Assembly: GCA_028872685.1 (NCBI GenBank)
Contig: JAPKEI010000080.1
Span: 1-10,034 of the forward strand
Direction of reading: 5' to 3'
DNA from: Verrucomicrobiota bacterium
GTDB taxonomy: Bacteria > Verrucomicrobiota > Verrucomicrobiia > Limisphaerales > UBA1100
DNA length: 10,034 bases
Shown here: one piece after another, positions 5,586 through 10,034 of the stretch
Layout of the letters: every line of letters starts with the position of its first letter
How positions within the stretch are numbered: position 1 is the stretch's first letter
Translations under genes and position numbers: made by a program
Notes under the pieces: model-generated
The model's input: only the letters and a program-made list of their open reading frames with translations
The model's database searches: none
What the model was told of the DNA's origin: nothing

Positions 5586-8489
5586 TTAGAGATTCAATTT
5601 TTCCTTAGCCTTTCCGGCGGCGGTGGAGTTTGGAAATTGGGCAATCAGTTCTTTTAATTTATCCGCGGACGCCGCCGCATCACCTTTGCCTTCGAGCGCC
5701 AAAGCCTGCCCCAAAAGTGCATCGGCCCGCCAAGGCTCGAAGAGCTTGAAGGCTTCTACCTTCACGTACGCGGCGATGGCTTCGTCAAATTTATTCTGTA
5801 AATGATAAATTTTGCCACGGAGAAACTGCGCCTCCGCGCCGACTTCATCGCGTTCTTCACCTCGCGCCACACGCGCTGCACGCGCCAGAGAGATGAGCGC
5901 TGCCTCGTCTTCATTTTGTTGAACCTGTACTCTACCCAAACCGAGATGTGCCGCACGGGTGAGCGCATGTCGCGGATTTCTTTTGAGAAATGCTTGGAAT
6001 GTTTCAGCTGCTTTTTCCCAATCCTTCAACCGACTGTGACAATGGCTAAGGCGAAATTGAGCCAGTGCCAAACGCCGCCGGTCATTATCCTCTTCAATGA
6101 TTTTCTCCAATCGGGCAATGGCGTCCTTGTATTTAAGCGCCTCATATTCCAACTCTGCCAGTTCCAGCTTGGCGTCGGGCGCTTTGGCACTCTCAGGATG
6201 ATCAGAAATCAGCGCCTCATATTTTTCCAGAGCATCCGCGGCACGACCGGCCTTCCGTTCGCACCAGGCGGATTGGTACAGGGCTTCAGTTATCCACTCG
6301 GAACTCTTTCCCACGGATTGAAAACTCTTGATAGCAGCATCCCATTGCTCCAGCCCGGCCTGCGCTCCTCCAAGATAATAATATGCGTCATCGGCCCGTT
6401 TATGTTTTGGGAATTCGCCGAGAAATTTCTCGTAGGTTTTTTGTGCGGCATCGAATTTCTTCGCACTGATTTGCAATTCACCTACTTTCATACGAGCCTC
6501 GGAAGCATTCGGATCCTTGGGGAATTCGCGGGCGAGTTGTTCCAGCCAAACGATTGCCTCATCCGTTTCTCCTGCCTCCGCCTCGGTAAAGCCCAAATAA
6601 TAAATGGCAAGCGGCTGATTGGGGTCGCCCTTCTTCTGCGCCGTCGACTTCAGCATGGCACGCGCCTTGGCGTATTGCTTGCCCTCGAATTGAATCTTAC
6701 CGGCCTTCAAAGCGGCTTGGGAATGATAGATGCTTTTGGGGAAATCCTCCGCAATCTGTTCGTAAACGACCAGCGCATTGTCCGTTTGCTTTTGTTCTTC
6801 GAGTGCGCGACCAGTATTCATCAGCGCCGTGTCCGCATTTTGGGCCTTGGGGAAACGCGATAAAAAAAGTTGATATGAATCCACGGCCTGTTCCCAGTCC
6901 TTCAGTTGATAATGACAACTACCGACAATAAAATTATATTGTCGAAACACACGACCTTCGGGTTTTTTGCCAGGTAAATTCTCAAATGCGGCAAGCGCAG
7001 CTTTCCATTGTTTGCCGAAGAAATAGCATTCGCCGACGTGCATTTGTGCCGCGCGCACCTGGACATCATCGGGGTACTCCTTGAGGAACTGTTCAAAGGT
7101 GCTCACGGCATCGTCATATTTCTCAAGGAAAAACTGGCTCTCCCCCTGCAGGAAAACCACTGATGACGCTTTGGGATGCTTCCGAAAGTCCTCAAGATAA
7201 TCCGCGCACAGCGCAAGCCCGACGGCATAGCGTCCGGTGTAAAACCGAGCTTGAACACTGAGACGTAAAATCAATTCCCGTTGGCCGTGTTTCGGGTGCT
7301 CCTTCAATAATCGCTCAAACACCGAAGCGGATTCAGTATACTGTTGGTCGCCAAACAGGTTTTCGGCCAAATCGAAAAGCAACTTATCTATCATGGCGTC
7401 GTCCCGAAATTGTTTCACGGCCGGCATCAAAATAGCCGCGGCACCAGCGTAATTTTTTTGCCGTTTGAACACGCGACTGTGCCAAAGGGCAACCCCAGCA
7501 TTAGCGCCGCGTTCCTTCGCCAAGGCTGTGAAAACAATGTCCGCCTCTTTGAATTGGCGATCCTCCAAGTGCGCCTGCCCAAGGCTCAACCCGGAGGCTC
7601 CCCAAAGCCGGTGTTGTTTGTACAGGTTGCGAAACTGACCGAATAATACTGCAGCTTCCTTATAATTCTTGATTTGAAAATTCAAAAAACCCTCACGATA
7701 AAGCGCTTCGCCAGCGTACTCGCCCGGCAATTTACGTGCCGCCGCATATTCCGGGATCGCCTCCTTTGATTGACCCAACTCCCGCAGCGATTCGGCGAGA
7801 AAGAAACGGGTCTGCTGCGCAAAAGGCGCAGCGCCAACCCGCAGCTTGAGCGCGCCTAATTCCTTCGCAGCCAACTTGAAATCACGCAGCATGTAACTCG
7901 CATAACCGCTCTGGAACAACACTCGGTCATCCACCCGTTGCTTCGCTCCCAAGGCGGCCACCAATTCGCGCACTGCCTTCCATTTCTTTTGCTGAAAACG
8001 CGCTTCCAACAAGCCCGACTGGAACCCTGCCTGCCGTTCAGCGGCATTCAACTTTAGCCCTGCCAAAAATGCCGCCTCCGCATTGGCCGGCTTCCGCAAC
8101 ATCAATAAACTCTGACCCCAATAATAATATGCACCGGGCAAATCCGGCGCGGTTTTGCCTGCCGCCAATTCGCCCATCAGCCCCTCCGCCGCCGCCCATT
8201 GTTTCAGCTGGATGAAGGCGAGCCCCAATCCCCATTTGGAATCGGGAACGCGCGGATGTTTTGGCGCGATCTTGAGGAATTTCTTGTGCTCCCGCACTGC
8301 CAGCGGGAAGTTTCCCTTGTCATAAAAATCCCTGGCCTTCAGAAAAATCCCCAGATTCGGGTCGCCCACATTTTGTGCAGAGGCTGACCCCGGCGCGGCC
8401 AGGGCGAAAAAAAGTAGAGAAAAAGGCAGCGCAAGCGCGTGCCAGCTCAACCCGCAAGTAGAGGGTCGGGGGGTAGCAATGGTCTGCAT
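5586..8489 (-). CDS. Very large exported TPR protein, first gene of the ExbB/ExbD operon
   Basis: From ATG 8489 this is a 967-residue protein. A signal peptide lies at 1-38 (core LALPFSLLFFALAAPGS, likely cleavage ASA|QN) and TPR-like repeats fill the rest. Good repeat cores include YDDAVSTFEQFLKEYPDD, FDAAQKTYEKFLGEFPKH and WEKAAETFQAFLKRNPRH. Many repeats end in P-K/R-H, also typical of the downstream paralogue. The frame stays open upstream to a TTG at 8615, but that would put 42 non-signal-like residues ahead of a clean signal peptide, so ATG 8489 is chosen. A GGAA about 12 bases before it is a poor ribosome binding site. The C-terminal block from residue 887 (AQFLRGKIY) is homologous to that of the next gene. 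No catalytic domain is visible. TPR arrays bind proteins, so a periplasmic scaffold or partner of the motor is the likeliest role; the partner is unknown. Confidence 0.9.
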   Translation of the reverse strand: MQTIATPRPSTCGLSWHALALPFSLLFFALAAPGSASAQNVGDPNLGIFLKARDFYDKGNFPLAVREHKKFLKIAPKHPRVPDSKWGLGLAFIQLKQWAAAEGLMGELAAGKTAPDLPGAYYYWGQSLLMLRKPANAEAAFLAGLKLNAAERQAGFQSGLLEARFQQKKWKAVRELVAALGAKQRVDDRVLFQSGYASYMLRDFKLAAKELGALKLRVGAAPFAQQTRFFLAESLRELGQSKEAIPEYAAARKLPGEYAGEALYREGFLNFQIKNYKEAAVLFGQFRNLYKQHRLWGASGLSLGQAHLEDRQFKEADIVFTALAKERGANAGVALWHSRVFKRQKNYAGAAAILMPAVKQFRDDAMIDKLLFDLAENLFGDQQYTESASVFERLLKEHPKHGQRELILRLSVQARFYTGRYAVGLALCADYLEDFRKHPKASSVVFLQGESQFFLEKYDDAVSTFEQFLKEYPDDVQVRAAQMHVGECYFFGKQWKAALAAFENLPGKKPEGRVFRQYNFIVGSCHYQLKDWEQAVDSYQLFLSRFPKAQNADTALMNTGRALEEQKQTDNALVVYEQIAEDFPKSIYHSQAALKAGKIQFEGKQYAKARAMLKSTAQKKGDPNQPLAIYYLGFTEAEAGETDEAIVWLEQLAREFPKDPNASEARMKVGELQISAKKFDAAQKTYEKFLGEFPKHKRADDAYYYLGGAQAGLEQWDAAIKSFQSVGKSSEWITEALYQSAWCERKAGRAADALEKYEALISDHPESAKAPDAKLELAELEYEALKYKDAIARLEKIIEEDNDRRRLALAQFRLSHCHSRLKDWEKAAETFQAFLKRNPRHALTRAAHLGLGRVQVQQNEDEAALISLARAARVARGEERDEVGAEAQFLRGKIYHLQNKFDEAIAAYVKVEAFKLFEPWRADALLGQALALEGKGDAAASADKLKELIAQFPNSTAAGKAKEKLNL

Positions 8490-8699
8490 ATTACAATGTC
8501 GTTCCAGTTTGTTTTTTCGGCAACCAATTTTTGTCAAAAATTTCCCGTACCCACATGTACGCACCAACGCGGGTAATCCATAAAATTCGACGCAACGGAC
8601 GATGAATCCCTTCAAGCCCTTTCACAGGAACCAACATGAAGGCACCTCATTAAACTGGTTTCTGGCCCAGAACGCATCCGAAAAATGTTGGGAGGTTAT
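8490..8699 (-). promoter_or_regulatory. Intergenic leader region of the TPR-ExbB-ExbD operon
   Basis: These 210 bases separate the end of the enolase-type gene from the chosen start of the first TPR gene, and are the only sizeable gap on the strand, so the operon promoter most likely lies here. A perfect TTGACA sits at 8537-8532 (minus strand). No good -10 box follows at the usual spacing: at 17 bases the sequence is AAACAA. It is therefore only a weak promoter candidate. There is no convincing terminator for the upstream gene, since no G/C-rich hairpin is followed by a T tract. Read-through from the enolase-type gene therefore remains possible. No RNA gene or riboswitch was recognised. Confidence 0.35.
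8660..8672. other. 13-base perfect dyad, possible operator
   Basis: TTCTGG and CCAGAA flank a single central base, giving a perfect 6+1+6 inverted repeat 28 bases downstream of the enolase-type stop codon. The one-base centre is too short for a terminator hairpin, and no T tract follows. A protein binding site is possible, but a dyad of this size also occurs by chance. Confidence 0.25.
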
Positions 8700-10034
8700 T
8701 CACACCCCAGAATGTTCGACGGCGGGCGCTGGCAATTCACGAACCGTCGCCGCCGCGCCATAGCCAAACCCGCTGCCGCCCAGCGTGCCCAAGTCCACCT
8801 CGCCCCCGCGCCGTTGATACAGCCCCGGATGCACGTCCGCCTCGGCTGCGGAAGCCGCTGGGTAGAACTGCATCGCGTTGGTTTCCACGCCCATAATCGT
8901 GCCCACGTGGGCCGCCAAGCGCACATGCGGAATTTGTGCGAGCATTGGGTTCGTCAAATCCTGCACCATCAGTCCCATTCCGTGCGCTTTAGCCCAACAG
9001 GCGCTGAGTAGCGCGCCGGTTTGGGTTTTGCAGGTTTTGAGCGCCACACCCGTCCAACCCAGCTCGCGCCCGAGGCGCACGTGCTGCCAGTCGTGCGCGC
9101 TCTCGTCGAGAAACAGCGGCTTGCGCTCGCTGCAACTGTGCGTGTCGATGGCGTGCTGTTTGAGGTCATACGGAAAGGGCTGCTCCACATACAAGAGCAT
9201 CTCGAAAAAATTCGGATACTCATCGTGCAGGTCATCCAAAATCGTGTTCACATAATCCGGCTCGGTGACGGTGCAGTTGAAATCAGCCGTCAACCATTCC
9301 ACGCCGCCGGCTACCGCGATGCCTCCCACTTTCACAAGGCGCGCGTAATCCCACGCCGCGTCTGTGCCGCGCAGTTTTATTTTCAAGCACTTGAGGCCAT
9401 CGGTCTTTATCCAATCGGCGAGCAGCACCGGATGCTCATCCTCCGGCTCGCTGCCGGTCAGTTCGCTTTCGTCCAGTGGATCTACTCCTCCGACGAGATG
9501 CCACGCGGGCATTTGTGCTGGCGGCTCGGCAACAAAAAAATCTTCCGGATATTTTCCCGCAAAGGAAACTCCCGCCGACGCCGGTTCCAGAAAATCTTCC
9601 AACGACCGGTTCATCCATTCGCCGTTGTACGTCTCGTAAACATCCCGCTCGTGCAAATTTCCAAACGCATCATGCAGCGCAATATCAAAAAGTGAATTGC
9701 ACACCAACGCCGCCAGCCACGGCATTGGTTCGGCTGCCCCTTCGTTGTGCAACTCGAGCAGCCCCGGCAAAACGTCATCAATAAAATCCTGACCGACTTC
9801 CATCGGATGCCCGCTCACGTCAAAGCACGCCCACGCTTCGGCGAGTTTCTCGCAAAAGCCTTTCATCGCCGCGTGCCGTTCTTCGTAGCCCAAAGTGCTA
9901 GGCCAAACCCACGTGACGCTAAGCGGCGTCTCGCCCCACCCTTCGGCGGTGGCTCCGGCTGCATCACGAACCGTCATCCGCACGCGGGCGCACGTGACAT
10001 AGGTGACCGTCTCCCCGCCAAACTTCAGCGGCAT
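8700..10034 (-). CDS. Enolase-superfamily enzyme, muconate-cycloisomerase (MLE) type, probably 5'-partial
   Basis: The 444 visible codons encode a mandelate racemase/muconate lactonizing enzyme-type protein, which abstracts a proton next to a carboxylate with help from Mg2+. In order I see a K218-x-K220 motif (LKCLKIKLRG), a first metal ligand D251 in TADFN, a second E284 in YVEQPFP, a third D310 in FLDES, and K333 in GVALKT. The KxK plus a later barrel lysine is the MLE-subgroup layout, shared with dipeptide epimerases and o-succinylbenzoate synthase; the substrate cannot be told. The visible start reads MPLKFGGE, which in this superfamily normally follows a first beta strand. The true start therefore probably lies beyond the right edge, although ATG 10034 is formally a possible start. 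Residues about 150-205 form a Pro/Glu-rich insertion between the capping domain and the barrel. The gene is probably unrelated to the downstream operon. Confidence 0.85.
   Translation of the reverse strand: MPLKFGGETVTYVTCARVRMTVRDAAGATAEGWGETPLSVTWVWPSTLGYEERHAAMKGFCEKLAEAWACFDVSGHPMEVGQDFIDDVLPGLLELHNEGAAEPMPWLAALVCNSLFDIALHDAFGNLHERDVYETYNGEWMNRSLEDFLEPASAGVSFAGKYPEDFFVAEPPAQMPAWHLVGGVDPLDESELTGSEPEDEHPVLLADWIKTDGLKCLKIKLRGTDAAWDYARLVKVGGIAVAGGVEWLTADFNCTVTEPDYVNTILDDLHDEYPNFFEMLLYVEQPFPYDLKQHAIDTHSCSERKPLFLDESAHDWQHVRLGRELGWTGVALKTCKTQTGALLSACWAKAHGMGLMVQDLTNPMLAQIPHVRLAAHVGTIMGVETNAMQFYPAASAAEADVHPGLYQRRGGEVDLGTLGGSGFGYGAAATVRELPAPAVEHSGV

Noticed and set aside
5802..6863. 353-codon plus-strand open frame inside the first TPR gene
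   Set aside because: The frame is entirely antisense to a clear TPR coding region. It has no recognisable domain and does not look like a translated protein.
8640..8699. Rho-independent terminator after the enolase-type gene
   Set aside because: The only good dyad (8660-8672) has a one-base centre and no T tract after it on the minus strand, so it cannot form a standard terminator hairpin.
9021..9695. 224-codon plus-strand open frame opposite the enolase-type gene
   Set aside because: The minus strand here carries all the catalytic motifs of the enolase superfamily. The plus frame has no recognisable features.

Overview
The window holds six protein genes, all on the minus strand, so it reads from right to left. 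The features suggest a Gram-negative-type bacterium with an outer membrane. They include cleavable signal peptides, an ExbB/ExbD (TolQ/TolR) proton channel pair and very large periplasmic TPR proteins. Moderate GC, weak or absent Shine-Dalgarno sequences before most genes, and the combination of an ExbB with its own signal peptide and giant TPR proteins recall the Verrucomicrobiota/Planctomycetota group. That placement is an inference and was not tested.

Layout from right to left. (1) Positions 10034-8700: an enolase-superfamily enzyme of the muconate-cycloisomerase type, probably entering from beyond the right edge. (2) Positions 8699-8490: a 210-base gap that must contain the leader of the next operon. 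It holds a 13-base perfect dyad and a lone TTGACA. (3) Positions 8489-1: a tight five-gene set, with gaps of only 17, 18, 7 and 27 bases. In order it encodes an exported TPR protein of 967 residues, a second related exported TPR protein of 918 residues, an ExbB/TolQ-like channel subunit, an ExbD/TolR-like subunit, and a single-pass membrane protein with a long Ser/Ala-rich tandem-repeat region. The last gene is still open at the left edge.

How the parts may work together (inference). ExbB and ExbD form a proton-motive-force motor in the inner membrane. The gene right after exbD is where TolA or TonB usually lies. It encodes a protein with their topology: a short cytoplasmic N-terminus, one membrane helix, then a long periplasmic extension. 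The extension, however, is not the usual Pro-rich or Ala/Lys/Glu-rich spacer. It consists of five full units of 74-79 residues plus the start of a sixth, more than half Ser and Ala. The two TPR proteins would be the periplasmic partners or scaffold, recalling the CpoB (YbgF) TPR protein of the Tol-Pal system. The set looks like a Tol/Ton-like trans-envelope machine with an unusual force-transmitting arm, and it is the most interesting content here. The C-terminus of the arm, which would show whether it is TonB-like, TolA-like or something else, lies outside the window.
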